Assembly (NCBI RefSeq): GCF_009829325.1
Contig: NZ_VUOS01000001.1
Coordinates: 248,001-312,000 of the forward strand
Length of the DNA stretch: 64,000 nt
Direction of reading: 5' to 3'
Source of the DNA: Nocardia sp. CY41
Lineage (GTDB): Bacteria > Actinomycetota > Actinomycetes > Mycobacteriales > Mycobacteriaceae
Part shown: positions 9,948 through 22,193 of the stretch, in pieces
How positions within the stretch are numbered: position 1 is the first letter of the stretch
Layout of the letters: the number at the start of each line of letters is the position of its first letter
Position numbers and translations under genes: made by a program
The notes under the pieces: model-generated
Seen by the model: only the letters and a program-made list of their open reading frames with translations
Told to the model about the DNA's origin: nothing
The model's database searches: none

Positions 9948-9951
<4 letters not shown>
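8743..9951 (+). CDS. aroC: Chorismate synthase
   Basis: This 402-residue enzyme converts 5-enolpyruvylshikimate 3-phosphate to chorismate using reduced FMN, the last step of the shikimate pathway. The signature [17 protein letters not shown] opens the protein; [15 protein letters not shown] and the [13 protein letters not shown] region near the end are further family motifs. I chose GTG 8743, which gives the usual beginning LRWITAGE, with GGGAAG about nine bases upstream; ATG 8734 is in frame and possible. Its stop overlaps the aroK start by four bases (ATGA), so aroC, aroK and aroB are translationally coupled and probably one operon. Confidence 0.97.
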
Positions 9952-11947
<1,996 letters not shown>

Positions 11948-11972
11948 CCCGCACGGCCACCGGATAGGACAA

Positions 11973-11998
11973 CGGCGCGCCCCGTATCGGGCGCGCCG
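11973..11998. terminator. Hairpin between aroB and a convergent gene
   Basis: A perfect 10-base stem, CGGCGCGCCC pairing with GGGCGCGCCG around a six-base loop, lies 25 bases after the aroB stop and 14 bases before the end of the convergent gene at 12012. There is no T-tract, as is common in high-GC actinobacteria. It could serve both strands. Confidence 0.65.
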
Positions 11999-12011
11999 GT
12001 CGTACGTCGAA

Positions 12012-12491
12012 TCAGATCGCGCTTCCCGCGGCGGAAAAAGTCGACGGCGGGGTGGAGCGCCCCTTGCCGTTCCGCCGCTCGGCCAGCATCCGGCCGACGC
12101 CGACGCCGATCAGCGCGGGCACGAAGATCAGCAGGATGATGAACGCCGCGCCCGCCGTGACTTCGAAGAGCACGCCGTTGTCACCGAGGTCGAACCCGGG
12201 CACGAAGTCCAAGACCCAGGCCACCAGACCGCTGCCCACGCCGCCCACGACGGCGGCCTTCAACCACATCATGGTCAGATCGGCGCCTCGCTCCGCGTCT
12301 CCGCTGGCGATACGGTCGCGGCGACCGTCGAGCACACCCCAGGACACGATGGCCGCGACCAGCACGACCAGGCACAGGATGCGCATCAGCGCCCCCTGCG
12401 TCGGCCAGTACACCATCGCGAACCCGAGCCCGGCACGCAACGCCACCACCAGCGCACCGAGGACGACAGCCCGCAACAACCAAGCATTCAT
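12012..12491 (-). CDS. B-4DMT family four-helix membrane protein
   Basis: This 159-residue membrane protein has about four hydrophobic segments (roughly residues 3-25, 33-50, 75-95 and 112-138) and a polar C terminus. It resembles the small actinobacterial proteins annotated as B-4DMT family transporters, and its position beside aroB and pepQ fits the conserved membrane gene Rv2536 of M. tuberculosis (recalled). The GFAMVYWPTQG stretch after the first helix is characteristic. Start ATG 12491 (MNAWLLR) is preferred; ATG 12503 adds four residues and cannot be excluded, since neither has a strong ribosome site. Substrate and function are unknown. It is convergent to aroB. Confidence 0.75.
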   Translation of the reverse strand: MNAWLLRAVVLGALVVALRAGLGFAMVYWPTQGALMRILCLVVLVAAIVSWGVLDGRRDRIASGDAERGADLTMMWLKAAVVGGVGSGLVAWVLDFVPGFDLGDNGVLFEVTAGAAFIILLIFVPALIGVGVGRMLAERRNGKGRSTPPSTFSAAGSAI

Positions 12492-12676
12492 GCGAAACAC
12501 CATAGCTGTGTTTTCGGACAGCGCCTACGGCTCCGCGTGTTCGCAGCCCGCCGCCCATGCTCGTCTCGCTTCACTCGAAAGGCGGTTCGCGGTTAGGCGG
12601 CACGCACAGCTGATCGCTGCACGGCCGACGTGAGCGGGCGTGCGCTGCCGGCCGAACGACAGCAAGACGTGCCGCA

Positions 12677-13504
12677 TCAGTCTCCAGCTCGTGGGTCCGC
12701 CAGCGCAGCCGCCATCTCCGCACGCGGCGCCTGCTGCCCGGTGAACAGCTCGACCTGCCCGTATGCCTGGTTCAACAGCATCTGCAGACCACTGACCACC
12801 GTGTGCCCGGCCCGGGCCACCGCCTCGGCCAGCGGGGTCGGCCAGGGGTTGTAGATCGCGTCGAGCACCACGGGGGCCTCGGCTACCGCGGGCGCGACGA
12901 CGGCGGCCGCCGTAGCGGGGATCGTGCTCACCACGGCGCCTGCCGCGGCACAGACCGCACGCAGCGTCCCGGCGTCGAATCCGGCCAGGGACGCGACCAT
13001 CCCCAGCCGCTCGGCCAGTTCCAGTGCGCCGCGCGCCCGTCCGGCGTCGCGCGCGACCACGGTCACCGACTTCGCGCCCAGCTCCGACAACGCCAGCAGC
13101 GCCGGCCGCGCGGTGCCGCCAGCACCCAGCACCACGCCCTCGGTCACGTCGGTGACACCGCCGCCGCGCAGTGCGCCGAACACGCCGTCCACGTCGGTGC
13201 AGTCGGCCAGCCAGCCCGCGTCGGTGCGAACCAGGGTGTTGGCCGATCCGACCAGCACGGCCCGGTCGGTGCGCTCGTCCGCGTAGGCCAGTGCCGCTTC
13301 CTTGCCGGGCATGGTCACCGAGAGTCCGACCCACTCGGGTCCGAGGCCGTCGACCAATCCGGGCAATTGCTCGGCCGAGCATTCGATTCGCTCGTAACTC
13401 CAGTTCAGCCCGAGCGCGCGATACGCGGCCAAGTGCAGCTGCGGCGATCGCGAATGCGCGATCGGCTTGCCGAGCACCGCCGCCTTGCGACTATCGGCCA
13501 CCAC
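12677..13504 (-). CDS. aroE: Shikimate dehydrogenase
   Basis: A 275-residue NADP-dependent enzyme that reduces 3-dehydroshikimate to shikimate. The substrate-binding N-terminal half shows GKPIAHSRSP and SVTMPGKEAA, with the catalytic Lys in PGK. The second half has a Rossmann GAGGTARPALLAL motif, and near the end VVSGLQMLLNQAYGQVELFTG, the QA-containing C-terminal signature. It overlaps the end of mltG by 14 bases, so aroE is read with the alaS-ruvX-mltG group, the same order as Rv2555c-Rv2552c (recalled). It is distinct from the aroCKB operon. Confidence 0.95.
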   Translation of the reverse strand: MVADSRKAAVLGKPIAHSRSPQLHLAAYRALGLNWSYERIECSAEQLPGLVDGLGPEWVGLSVTMPGKEAALAYADERTDRAVLVGSANTLVRTDAGWLADCTDVDGVFGALRGGGVTDVTEGVVLGAGGTARPALLALSELGAKSVTVVARDAGRARGALELAERLGMVASLAGFDAGTLRAVCAAAGAVVSTIPATAAAVVAPAVAEAPVVLDAIYNPWPTPLAEAVARAGHTVVSGLQMLLNQAYGQVELFTGQQAPRAEMAAALADPRAGD

Positions 13505-14999
13505 TGTCCTTGGAACTGTCGAGGATGCCGCTGCGCTGGGCCCGCGCGATCAGGCGCAGATGCTCCTGGTAGTCGTCGGTGAACAGAGTGGTGCCCTGCT
13601 TGTCGACGGTGACGAAGTACAGCCACGGCCCCGCCTCCGGATTCTCCATGGCACGCAACGCGTTCAACGACGGCGCGGCGATCGGGGTCTTGGGCAGGCC
13701 GCGCATCGCGTAGGTGTTCCAGGCGGTCTCCTGGGCGCGGTCGGCGTCGGTGGTCGCCACCTCGGTGCGATCCAGCGTGTAGTTCACCGTCGAGTCGAAC
13801 TGCAGCATCTGGTCGGCCCGCAGCCGGTTCACGATCACCCGCGCCACCTTGCCCATGTCCTGAGGCTTCGCCTCGCGCTCCACCAGCGAGGCGGCCACCA
13901 GCGTCTGATACGGCGTCAGTTTCGTGTCGGCGCCGGACTGCAGCAGTCCGGTGGACTCGTAGCTCTGCGCGCTCGCGGTCACCAACTGCCGCAGAATCTG
14001 CTCCGGTGTGCCGCTCGGATCGAAATCCCAAGTTCCCGCGGCGATCAGGCCTTCCAGCTGCCTCGTCCGGTCGGGGCAGTCCTTGACACCCTGCAACGCC
14101 CACGCGGGCACCCCGAGCGCCGCGAGGTCCAGGCTCGCGCCCGCGGCATCGAGCTGTTCGTAGGTCACGCACTTCTGGTTGGCGCCGGTGCCGATGCAAC
14201 TGGCCTCCGCGATCTTGCGGTAGATGCCGTCATAGCGCCCGCCGGTGCTCATATCGTGCTGGTCGTGCAGCAGCCGTCCCTCGGAGACGACCAGGTTGCC
14301 GACCCGCGAAGATTTGCTCACCAGCGCCGACACCGCCTCGGCGGCAGGGCTCTGGCTGGGGATCGCGTAGAAGCCCGGCTGCACCGTGCTCATGTTCGAG
14401 TTGCGGACGGCCGCTTGGAAGAACGCGCCCGTGCTCGCGACCACACCGCGGTCGACCATCGTCGAGGCGATCTGCTGCGAGGTGTCGCCCGGATGCACCT
14501 GGACCACCACGAGAGGCCCGCTCGGCCCCGCGTAGTCCTTCGGCGGAGCAAGGCCGCCGATCAGCTTCATCCCCGCGAAGACCACAGCGCCGGTGAAGAG
14601 CAGAACGAAGACCCCGGCGACGAACCATAGGTTCCGGCGGCGCTTCTTGCGCTCGGCGGCTTTGCGCGAGGCGACCCGGGATCGCTTGCCGCGCTGCGAT
14701 CGGCCGGAACGCTCGGGCCGGGCGCGCTTGGACTGCTCACCCTTCGAGCGACGTGGAGCCTCCGCCTGCGTGGTCCTCGCGCGTTGTCCACCGCGCCGCG
14801 GGGCCGGTGGCGGCGGCGTGGGCTCCTCCTCCTCGTCGTCGACGTAGCGGGGAATGACGGTCGTGTCGTCGTCGTAGTCGTCGTACCGGTCGTACTCGTC
14901 GCCCTCGTACTCGCCCCAGGCCCGGTCGTCTCTCCGATAACGCCGATCAGCTTCACGCTGTCGGAACAGTTCCTCGGCCCGCGCCCACCGATCCGTCAT
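13491..14999 (-). CDS. mltG: Endolytic murein transglycosylase MltG
   Basis: A 502-residue bitopic membrane protein of the YceG family, which cleaves nascent glycan strands and so sets their length. The N-terminal ~120 residues are disordered, with acidic Tyr/Asp repeats ([10 protein letters not shown]) and then Arg/Lys-rich stretches. One membrane helix ([18 protein letters not shown]) follows. The extracellular YceG domain has the catalytic glutamate in SLVEREA and the typical NRL...LQFDSTVNY motif. Start ATG 14999 gives a four-base ATGA overlap with the end of ruvX. Its role beside the shikimate gene aroE is positional only. Confidence 0.93.
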   Translation of the reverse strand: MTDRWARAEELFRQREADRRYRRDDRAWGEYEGDEYDRYDDYDDDTTVIPRYVDDEEEEPTPPPPAPRRGGQRARTTQAEAPRRSKGEQSKRARPERSGRSQRGKRSRVASRKAAERKKRRRNLWFVAGVFVLLFTGAVVFAGMKLIGGLAPPKDYAGPSGPLVVVQVHPGDTSQQIASTMVDRGVVASTGAFFQAAVRNSNMSTVQPGFYAIPSQSPAAEAVSALVSKSSRVGNLVVSEGRLLHDQHDMSTGGRYDGIYRKIAEASCIGTGANQKCVTYEQLDAAGASLDLAALGVPAWALQGVKDCPDRTRQLEGLIAAGTWDFDPSGTPEQILRQLVTASAQSYESTGLLQSGADTKLTPYQTLVAASLVEREAKPQDMGKVARVIVNRLRADQMLQFDSTVNYTLDRTEVATTDADRAQETAWNTYAMRGLPKTPIAAPSLNALRAMENPEAGPWLYFVTVDKQGTTLFTDDYQEHLRLIARAQRSGILDSSKDSGGR

Positions 15000-15562
15000 G
15001 CATCGTCCCCGGACGACGCAGGACGTCCCGCTTCCACCGACCTCAACACCGCACTCCGTTCGTCCAACCATCCTTGCAGGATCGACACGGCCGCCGCCTG
15101 ATCGATCACCTGCCGCTGGCCACGCGCGCGAACTCCACTGTCCCGCAATGCACGTGCAGCTGACACCGTAGTCAAACGTTCGTCGGAAAGCCGGACCGGT
15201 ACCGGCGCGACGGCAGCCCGCAATCGCTCAGCGAATGCGCTGGCCAGCGTAGCCGCAGTCCCCTTCTCCCCGCGTAATGTTCGCGGTAATCCGACGATTA
15301 CCTCGACTGCCTCGTACTCCCGCACAATTTCGGCAATTCTTTCGATATCGGGTGCGGGAGCCGAGCGTCGCGACTGTTTCGCGCGCGGCACCGTCTCCAC
15401 CGGGGTGGCGAGAACGCCGTCGGGGTCGCTCGCGGCGACCCCGATCCGGACGCTGCCGACGTCTACTCCGATCCGCCTACCCCGACCGGGATCGGTGGCG
15501 GGGTGCGGCCGGTCGGCGCCGCGCTGCGCCGACCTCTCGGATTCCGCGGGGTCGCCCATCAC
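14996..15562 (-). CDS. ruvX: YqgF/RuvX family Holliday junction resolvase-like protein
   Basis: This 188-residue RNase H-fold protein shows [15 protein letters not shown] with the catalytic Asp, [12 protein letters not shown], and DERLTTVSA with the second acidic residue; a final acidic site is in [13 protein letters not shown]. The family takes part in 16S rRNA 5' processing and has been proposed as a resolvase. The ~28-residue N-terminal lead is longer than in E. coli. The start may be GTG 15562, sharing GTGA with the alaS stop, or ATG 15559. It is coupled to mltG downstream by ATGA. Confidence 0.93.
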   Translation of the reverse strand: MMGDPAESERSAQRGADRPHPATDPGRGRRIGVDVGSVRIGVAASDPDGVLATPVETVPRAKQSRRSAPAPDIERIAEIVREYEAVEVIVGLPRTLRGEKGTAATLASAFAERLRAAVAPVPVRLSDERLTTVSAARALRDSGVRARGQRQVIDQAAAVSILQGWLDERSAVLRSVEAGRPASSGDDA

Positions 15563-18228
15563 CCGGCCAGTTCGGCCACCCGCGCGCGGACCGCGGCCAG
15601 GCCCGCCGGAATGCCGGACGGGTCCGAACCCGCGCCCTGGGCCATCTCCGGCTTACCGCCACCACGGCCCGCGATGCTCGGGCCGAAGCTGCCGACCAGA
15701 TCGCCCGCCTTCACGCCGAGCTCCTGGGCGGGCTTGTTCACCGCCACCACGAACGGCACCTTGCCGTCGGCATTGCCGAGCAGCACGACGACGGCGGGCT
15801 CGCTGCCGAACCGGCCGCGGATGTCGGTGGCGAGGGTACGCAGGTCACCCGCTTGGACGCCTTCCGGCGCGGCCACCGCGACCAGCAGCAGACGGCCGAT
15901 CCGCTCGGCCTCCTCGACGAATCTGCCCGCCGAGGACAGCACGGCGGCCATCTTGGTGCGCTCGAGCTCTTTCTCGGCCACCTTGAGCCGCTCCACCAGC
16001 TGCTCGACGCGACCCGGCACCTCTTCGGAGGGCACCTTCAGCGCGGAGGCGACACCGGCCAGCAGCGCGCGCTCCTTGGCCAGGTACTTGTAGGAGTCCA
16101 GGCCGACGAACGCCTCCACGCGCCGCACGCCGGAGCCGACGGACGACTCGCCGAGCACCGTGATCGGGCCGATCTGCGAGGAATGCTGCACGTGCGTGCC
16201 ACCGCACAGCTCCATCGAGAACGGGCCGCCGATCTCCACCACGCGGACCTCGTTGCCGTAGTTCTCGCCGAACAGGGCCAGAGCGCCCATCTGCTTGGCC
16301 TTCGGCAGATCCGTGACGAAGGTGTTCACCGGGAAGTCGGCGCCGACCGCGTCGTTGGACACGGCTTCGATGTCGGTCTTCTGCTGCTCGGACAACTGGC
16401 CCTGCCAGTTGAAGTCGAAGCGCAGGTAGCCCGGCTTGTTCAGCGAACCGGCCTGCACGGCGTTCGGACCGAGCACCTGCCGCAGGGCCGCGTGCACCAT
16501 GTGCGTGCCGGAATGGCCCTGCGTGGCGCCGCGCCGCCACGCCGGGTCGGCCTGGGCGAGCACGATGTCGCCTTCGGTGATCTGGCCGTGTTCCACCGTG
16601 GTCTTGTGCACCCAGAGCTTCTTGGCGATCTTCTGCACGTCGTTCACGCGCAGCTTCAGTCCCGAGGAGGCGGTGATGGAACCGCGGTCGGCGATCTGGC
16701 CGCCGGACTCCGCGTAGAGCGGACTGCGATCCAGGATGACTTCGACGTCCTGGCCCACCGTCGCGGTCGGCACCCGCACGCCGTCGGCGATCAGGGCGAG
16801 CACGGTGGCCTCGGAGGTGAGCTCGTCGAAGCCGGTGAACTCGGTGGCGCCGCGGTCGACCAGTTCCTTGTAGATCGTCAGGTCGGCATGGGCGTGCTTG
16901 CGCGCCTGCGCGTCCTCCTTGGCGCGCTTGCGCTGCTCGGCCATGAGCGAGCGGAAGCCGTCCTCGTCGACCGACAGCCCGGCCTCGGCGGCCATCTCCA
17001 GGGTCAGATCGATCGGGAAGCCGTAGGTGTCGTGCAGGGTGAACGCGTCCGACCCGGCGATCGTGGTGCCGCCCTCGGCCTTGACCGCGGCGGCGGTGTT
17101 GTCGAACAGGGTGGAGCCGGTGTTCAGCGTCTTCAGGAACGCGGTCTCCTCACCGACCGCCACGGTCTCGATGCGGCGGAAATCGCTCGCCAGCTCGGGG
17201 TAGGACGGGGCCATCAGATCGCTGACGACCTTGACGAACTCGCTCATCACCGGCTTCTCCGCGCCGAGCAGGCGAGCCGAGCGCACGATGCGGCGCAGCA
17301 GGCGCCGCAACACGTACCCGCGGCCGTCGTTGCCCGGGTTCACGCCGTCGGCGATCAGCATGGCGGCGGTGCGGGCGTGGTCGGCGATGACGCGGAAGCG
17401 TACGTCGTCCTCGTGCTGGACACCGTAGGAACGCCCGGTCAGCTCCTCGGCCTTGTCGATGATCGGGCGCAGCAGGTCGGTCTCGTAGACGTTGTCCACG
17501 CCCTGCAGCAGCAACGCGATCCGCTCGACGCCCATACCGGTGTCGATGTTCTTCTTCGGCAGCGACCCGACGGGCGGATGCCCCTGCTTCGGGCTCAGCT
17601 CACCGCGGACGTCCTGCATGAAGACGAGATTCCAGATCTCGAGGTAACGGTCCTCGTCGGCGACCGGCCCGCCGTCACGGCCGTACTCGGGGCCGCGGTC
17701 GTAGTAGATCTCCGAGCAAGGTCCACCGGGGCCGGGCACGCCCATGTCCCAGTAGTTGTCCTTGCCGTCGCGGAACTGGATGCGCTCCTCCGGGATGCCC
17801 GCGACCCGCTTCCAGATCTCGGCGGCCTCGGGGTCGTCCTGATACACGGTCACCCAGATCCGCTCGGGGTCGAACCCGTAACCGCCCTCGTCCTGCGGCT
17901 TGGAGATCAGCTCCCAGGCGAGGCCGATCGCCCCTTCCTTGAAGTAGTCGCCGAAGGAGAAATTCCCGGCCATCTGGAAGAACGTATTGTGCCGCGTGGT
18001 GACGCCGACCTCTTCGATGTCGCCGGTCCGCACGCATTTCTGCACGCTGGTCGCCCGCGGGTACGGCGGCGCCTCCTGACCCAGGAAGTACGGCTTGAAC
18101 TGGACCATGCCTGCGTTGACGAACAGCAGGTTCGGGTCGGCCAGGATCAGCGAGGCACTCGGCACCTCGGTATGGCCGGCACGGAGGAAATGGTCCAGGA
18201 AACGCCGTCGAATCTCGTGGGTCTGCAC
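15559..18228 (-). CDS. alaS: Alanyl-tRNA synthetase
   Basis: A full-length 889-residue class II synthetase. The catalytic core opens with the [16 protein letters not shown] helix and contains motif 2 around residues 65-95 and [16 protein letters not shown]. The editing domain has the zinc-binding [11 protein letters not shown] and CGGTHVQHS motifs, which clear mischarged Ser and Gly. The C-terminal DHHA1-type domain ([13 protein letters not shown]) dimerises and helps bind tRNA. It charges tRNA-Ala with alanine in the cytoplasm. It heads the alaS-ruvX-mltG-aroE overlap group; rarA is 85 bases upstream on the same strand. Confidence 0.97.
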   Translation of the reverse strand: MQTHEIRRRFLDHFLRAGHTEVPSASLILADPNLLFVNAGMVQFKPYFLGQEAPPYPRATSVQKCVRTGDIEEVGVTTRHNTFFQMAGNFSFGDYFKEGAIGLAWELISKPQDEGGYGFDPERIWVTVYQDDPEAAEIWKRVAGIPEERIQFRDGKDNYWDMGVPGPGGPCSEIYYDRGPEYGRDGGPVADEDRYLEIWNLVFMQDVRGELSPKQGHPPVGSLPKKNIDTGMGVERIALLLQGVDNVYETDLLRPIIDKAEELTGRSYGVQHEDDVRFRVIADHARTAAMLIADGVNPGNDGRGYVLRRLLRRIVRSARLLGAEKPVMSEFVKVVSDLMAPSYPELASDFRRIETVAVGEETAFLKTLNTGSTLFDNTAAAVKAEGGTTIAGSDAFTLHDTYGFPIDLTLEMAAEAGLSVDEDGFRSLMAEQRKRAKEDAQARKHAHADLTIYKELVDRGATEFTGFDELTSEATVLALIADGVRVPTATVGQDVEVILDRSPLYAESGGQIADRGSITASSGLKLRVNDVQKIAKKLWVHKTTVEHGQITEGDIVLAQADPAWRRGATQGHSGTHMVHAALRQVLGPNAVQAGSLNKPGYLRFDFNWQGQLSEQQKTDIEAVSNDAVGADFPVNTFVTDLPKAKQMGALALFGENYGNEVRVVEIGGPFSMELCGGTHVQHSSQIGPITVLGESSVGSGVRRVEAFVGLDSYKYLAKERALLAGVASALKVPSEEVPGRVEQLVERLKVAEKELERTKMAAVLSSAGRFVEEAERIGRLLLVAVAAPEGVQAGDLRTLATDIRGRFGSEPAVVVLLGNADGKVPFVVAVNKPAQELGVKAGDLVGSFGPSIAGRGGGKPEMAQGAGSDPSGIPAGLAAVRARVAELAG

Positions 18229-18313
18229 GAATACCCAGCCTACCGGTGCCGCGCACGCGAATATTCATCGACCAGGGGCCCGGGTGCGTCCCGGCGACCC
18301 GGTCGTGGGTGGG

Positions 18314-19657
18314 TCAGCCTCGGACGATGCGGCGCAGCTTGTCGACCCGAGGGCCGATCTCGCGTTCGTGTCCGTGATCGGTGGGCTGGTAGTAGTCGAC
18401 GCCGACCAATTCGTCGGGCGGATACTGCTGCGCGAGGACGCCGTCTTTGTCGTCGTGCGGGTACCGGTAGCCCTGAGCGTGGCCGAGCGCCGCCGCGCCC
18501 GGGTAGTGGCCGTCGCGCAGATGCGGCGGAACCGGGCCCGCCTTGCCTGCGGCGACGTCGGCCATGGCGGCTCCGATCGCGGCGACGACCGCGCCGGACT
18601 TCGGGGCGGTCGCCAGATGGATCGTGGCCTGGGCGAGCGCGAGGCGGCCTTCGGGCAGGCCGACCAGCTGCACCACCTGCGCGGCGGCGGTCGCGGTCTG
18701 CAACGCCATCGGGTCGGCCATCCCGATGTCCTCGCTCGCGTGGATCATCAGCCTGCGGGCGATGAAGCGAGGGTCCTCGCCCGCGCTGAGCATGCGCGCG
18801 AGGTAGTGCAGCGCGGCGTCGACATCCGAGCCGCGGATGGACTTGATGAACGCGCTGATCACGTCGTAGTGCTGATCACCCGCGCGGTCGTAGCGCACCG
18901 CGGCCTTGTCCACACTGGCCTCGACCAGGTCCACGTCGACGGTGCCGTCGAGCGAGGATTCCGCCGACGCTTCCAGCGCCGTCAGCGCGCGGCGGGCGTC
19001 GCCGCCCGCGATCCGGATGATGTGCTCGAGCGCGGCGTCGGTGACGGTGTACTCGCCACCGAGACCACGCGGGTCGTCGATCGCGCGCTGGAGCACTCGG
19101 CGGATGTCGGCCTCGGTCAACGACCGCAGCTGCAGCACCAGCGATCGCGACAACAACGGCGACACCACCGAGAACGACGGGTTCTCCGTGGTCGCGCCGA
19201 CGAGCAGGACGATACGGTTCTCCACCGCGGCCAGCAGGGCATCCTGCTGGGTCTTGGAGAAGCGGTGCACCTCATCGATGAACAGCACGGTCTGCTCGCC
19301 CGCCGACAGCCTGCGCCGCGCCATGTCGATGACCGCGCGCACCTCTTTGACACCCGCCGACAGCGCCGACAGCGCTTCGAACCGGCGGCCGGTGGCCTGC
19401 GAGATGAGCGAGGCGAGGGTGGTCTTGCCCGTACCGGGTGGCCCGTACAGCAGCACCGAGGCGGCGCCCGAACCCTCGATCAGCCTGCGCAGCGGCGAGC
19501 CGGGCCCGAGCAGGTGCTGCTGGCCGACCACTTCCTCCAGGCCGGCCGGACGCATGCGCACCGCCAGCGGCGCCCCCGCGTCCCGGCGCACCACGGCGTC
19601 GATCGAATGCTCCGCGGGCACCGCGGCACCGGGCACGTCGAACAAGCCATCGCTCAC
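18314..19657 (-). CDS. rarA: RarA/MgsA family replication-associated AAA+ ATPase
   Basis: A 447-residue clamp-loader-like ATPase related to E. coli RarA and eukaryotic WRNIP1, which acts at stalled replication forks. Walker A is GPPGTGKTT (residues 72-80); Walker B is LFIDEVH (125-131). Sensor-like ATTENPSF and the C-terminal [22 protein letters not shown] and GYRYPHD motifs match the family. The start is GTG 19657, which gives the normal N terminus with [11 protein letters not shown] near residue 37; the longer open frame upstream lacks homology. It follows the aspS-to-alaS order known from Rv2559c in M. tuberculosis (recalled). A 139-base divergent region separates it from the PhoD gene. 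Confidence 0.94.
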   Translation of the reverse strand: MSDGLFDVPGAAVPAEHSIDAVVRRDAGAPLAVRMRPAGLEEVVGQQHLLGPGSPLRRLIEGSGAASVLLYGPPGTGKTTLASLISQATGRRFEALSALSAGVKEVRAVIDMARRRLSAGEQTVLFIDEVHRFSKTQQDALLAAVENRIVLLVGATTENPSFSVVSPLLSRSLVLQLRSLTEADIRRVLQRAIDDPRGLGGEYTVTDAALEHIIRIAGGDARRALTALEASAESSLDGTVDVDLVEASVDKAAVRYDRAGDQHYDVISAFIKSIRGSDVDAALHYLARMLSAGEDPRFIARRLMIHASEDIGMADPMALQTATAAAQVVQLVGLPEGRLALAQATIHLATAPKSGAVVAAIGAAMADVAAGKAGPVPPHLRDGHYPGAAALGHAQGYRYPHDDKDGVLAQQYPPDELVGVDYYQPTDHGHEREIGPRVDKLRRIVRG

Positions 19658-19796
19658 GACACGAACGTTACCGATCCGCACCGACAGCACGACATGCCGT
19701 TCCCCCGCCCACTTTCCGCCGCGACGGCGCGGTACCGACCTGCGCGGAATCGAGCCGAGTTGCGTGTCGCACATCCTTCGGATGTGATCGGTACCC

Positions 19797-21452
19797 GTGA
19801 CTGAAAACGAGTTCGTTTCAGATCCCTCGATCGCTGTGCGCCTCGCTCGGCGCACCCTCCTGAAGGGCACCGCGGCCGCCGCCACCGCCACCGCGGTGCT
19901 CGCTCCCGGCCGCGCGGCCGCCGCGACACCGGTTTTCCGGCACGGCGTCGCCTCGGGCGACCCGCTCCCCGACGGCGTGATTCTCTGGACGCGCGTCACC
20001 GTCTCCGACGAGGCGGCGCCCGGGTCGGGCCTGGGCGACCCCGCGACCGTGCGATGGGAGATCGCCGCGGACGAGGGGTTCGTCTCGATCGCCGCGTCCG
20101 GCGCGGTGACGGCCACGGCGGACTCCGATCACACCGTCAAGGTCGACGTCTCCGGCCTCGCGCCCGGTGTGCAGTACTTCTATCGCTTCAGCGCCCTCGG
20201 CCGAACCTCTCCCGTCGGGCGCACCAGGACCGCCCCCGCTGCGCAGGACGCACCCGACCGCCTCCGATTCGGCGTGGTCTCGTGCTCGAACTGGGAGGCG
20301 GGCTACTTCGGCGCCTACCGTCACCTGGCCGCCCGCACCGACCTGGACGCCATCGTGCACCTGGGTGATTACCTCTACGAATACGGCCGCGGCAAGTACG
20401 GCGGCCGCAACGGCATCGTGCGTCCGCACGAACCGGCCGACGAGATCGTCAGTCTGGCCGACTACCGCATCCGGCACGCGCAGTACAAGACCGACCCGGA
20501 TCTGCTCGGGCTGCACGCCATGTTGCCGTTCATCTGCACCTGGGACGACCACGAATCCGCGGACAACTCCTGGTCCGGCGGCGCGCACAACCACGATCCG
20601 GCGACGGAGGGCGACTGGGCGGACCGGCGAGTCGCCTCCGCACGCGCCTACCTGGAATGGATGCCGGTCCGCGCGTCCGGTTCCGGGGCAGACGTGCGGA
20701 TCTACCGCAGGCTGCGCTTCGGCACCCTGGCCGAACTCGCCATGCTGGATCTGCGCAGTTACCGCGACCGAGAGGCGAAGCCGGGAGCGGACTGGCGCGC
20801 GGCGGACGACCCGGCACGCACCATGACCGGCAAGGCGCAGATGGAATGGCTGACCGCGGGCTTGGCGTCCGCGCCGGTGCGGTGGAAACTGGTCGGCAAC
20901 TCGGTCATGATCGCCCCGTTGGTCTTCCCTCCGCTGGAACCGGCCACCACCGCGGCGATCACGAGCACCGTCGGCGTCCCGCAGTCCGGCCTCTCCCTGA
21001 ACGGCGACCAGTGGGACGGCTATACCGCCGACCGCACCCGCCTGTTTCGCGCCATCGTCGACCAGCAGGTTTCCGACGTGCTGTTCCTGACGGGGGATAT
21101 CCACTCCTCGTGGGCCGCGGATCTGCCTCTGGACGCGGCGAACTACCCGGGCGGCACGACGGCGGGCGCCGAGTTCGTCGTGCCGTCGGTGACCTCGACC
21201 AGCATCGGCGACATGCTGCAGGCGAACTCCGCGCCCATCGCGGAATCGATCAAGACGGTCAACCGGCATCTGCGCTATGTGGAGTTGGACGCGCACGGCT
21301 ACGGCGTTCTGGAGATCACCGCCGACCAAGCGCAGATGGACTGGTATTACGTGCTCGACGTCGCGGACCCCGATTCGGGTGTACGGCACGGCGCGTCGTT
21401 CGCCGTCCGCTCCGGGGGCCGGATCGAGCCGCGGCAGACCCCGCTCGGCTGA
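19797..21452 (+). CDS. PhoD-like alkaline phosphatase, Tat-exported
   Basis: A 551-residue exported metallophosphoesterase of the PhoD family. The N terminus has a twin-arginine signal (R18-R19 in RRTLLKG) followed by an Ala-rich hydrophobic stretch, which implies folded export with metal bound. A PhoD N-terminal beta domain spans about residues 45-145. The catalytic domain shows [35 protein letters not shown] and TGDIHSSW, which carry the Asp/Cys/Asn/His metal ligands of PhoD phosphodiesterase/phosphatases. It likely scavenges phosphate from esters or teichoic-like polymers. Start is GTG 19797; the ribosome site is weak. No Pho box was identified by eye. Confidence 0.93.
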   Translation: MTENEFVSDPSIAVRLARRTLLKGTAAAATATAVLAPGRAAAATPVFRHGVASGDPLPDGVILWTRVTVSDEAAPGSGLGDPATVRWEIAADEGFVSIAASGAVTATADSDHTVKVDVSGLAPGVQYFYRFSALGRTSPVGRTRTAPAAQDAPDRLRFGVVSCSNWEAGYFGAYRHLAARTDLDAIVHLGDYLYEYGRGKYGGRNGIVRPHEPADEIVSLADYRIRHAQYKTDPDLLGLHAMLPFICTWDDHESADNSWSGGAHNHDPATEGDWADRRVASARAYLEWMPVRASGSGADVRIYRRLRFGTLAELAMLDLRSYRDREAKPGADWRAADDPARTMTGKAQMEWLTAGLASAPVRWKLVGNSVMIAPLVFPPLEPATTAAITSTVGVPQSGLSLNGDQWDGYTADRTRLFRAIVDQQVSDVLFLTGDIHSSWAADLPLDAANYPGGTTAGAEFVVPSVTSTSIGDMLQANSAPIAESIKTVNRHLRYVELDAHGYGVLEITADQAQMDWYYVLDVADPDSGVRHGASFAVRSGGRIEPRQTPLG

Positions 21453-21464
21453 GCGCCGCGGCGA

Positions 21465-21722
21465 TCACTCCCCGCCCGCGCACCCGCCGCCCGCGCACCC
21501 CGCGCCGCTGCCGCTGTCGTTGTTCGACTTGCCGTGCGGCCGGTAGCGCCACCGGTAGGCGCGAGCATCCTTGCTGAGTTGCGCCCCCGCCGCGCGGGCA
21601 CGCGTCGTCGCATCGCCGCCGATCCGGCCAGGGCTTCTGGTCCTTCGGAGGATCCCGACGCCGAGCGGCGCGGCGACGAGAACCAGCGGAGCAATACGAG
21701 CAGTAGGTGACCCACCCGGCAC
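21465..21722 (-). CDS. Small membrane protein with Cys/Gly-rich C-terminal tail
   Basis: An 85-residue protein I do not recognise as a named family. It has one hydrophobic segment (IAPLVLVAAPLGVGIL, residues 10-25), a basic middle and a tail GCAGGGCAGGE with two regularly spaced cysteines. From codon 20 on, third positions are strongly GC-biased, as in neighbouring genes, which argues for real coding. The GTG start at 21722 has GGGGAAG six bases upstream. The tail recalls Gly/Cys-rich ends of some actinobacterial membrane proteins such as TIGR04222-type proteins, but the domain itself is absent. It is convergent to the PhoD gene, 12 bases from its stop. Function unknown. Confidence 0.5.
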   Translation of the reverse strand: MPGGSPTARIAPLVLVAAPLGVGILRRTRSPGRIGGDATTRARAAGAQLSKDARAYRWRYRPHGKSNNDSGSGAGCAGGGCAGGE

Positions 21723-22193
21723 TCCCTCTTCCCCGTGTTCGTGCCCCTGGGGCCGAGCACTCCGAATCTCTCATCGTGCCGGGGCTGCAAGCCGATTCGC
21801 ATCCGTATGCGTCGGCACGGCGGCCGCCGGAGACGAGCATCGCCCTGGCTGTCCTGTGGGGATCCGTTCCGGTGGCGTCGACCGACTACCCGACACCGAA
21901 TAGCCTCGGCGCGGTTGTATTGCCGAACGGAACTGCTCGTCGACCCGCCCCGCCGCCTTGCGGCAGACGGCTGGCGGCGGGTGCCCCGGCACCGCGTCCA
22001 TCAGATCCGCATGACGTGGCCGCCACGCAGGTGTACCCAGCGCGGGAGTGCGGCGATGGCATCGGCGAAGGCAGCTCTTCACGCAACCGCCTCACTGCCC
22101 GGCACGGAGCCATCGACGACAACGGGGCCGGCGCCGACATTCACGCCGATTGGGTCCGGCACGGCCTGCGCCCGGTTCCGCCGACGCGGAGAC
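21723..22193. other. 471-base stretch without a supported gene
   Basis: Several short frames are open here on both strands, but none has a recognisable domain, consistent codon bias and a convincing ribosome site. It probably holds the promoter of the small gene at 21722 and the 3' region of the phosphotransferase gene ending at 22194. I see no tRNA or repeat. Confidence 0.5.

Noticed and set aside
15277..18765. A 1,162-codon open frame on the plus strand opposite alaS
   Set aside because: alaS is unmistakable on the minus strand; the plus-strand product has no domain and a biased Arg/His/Leu/Gly composition.
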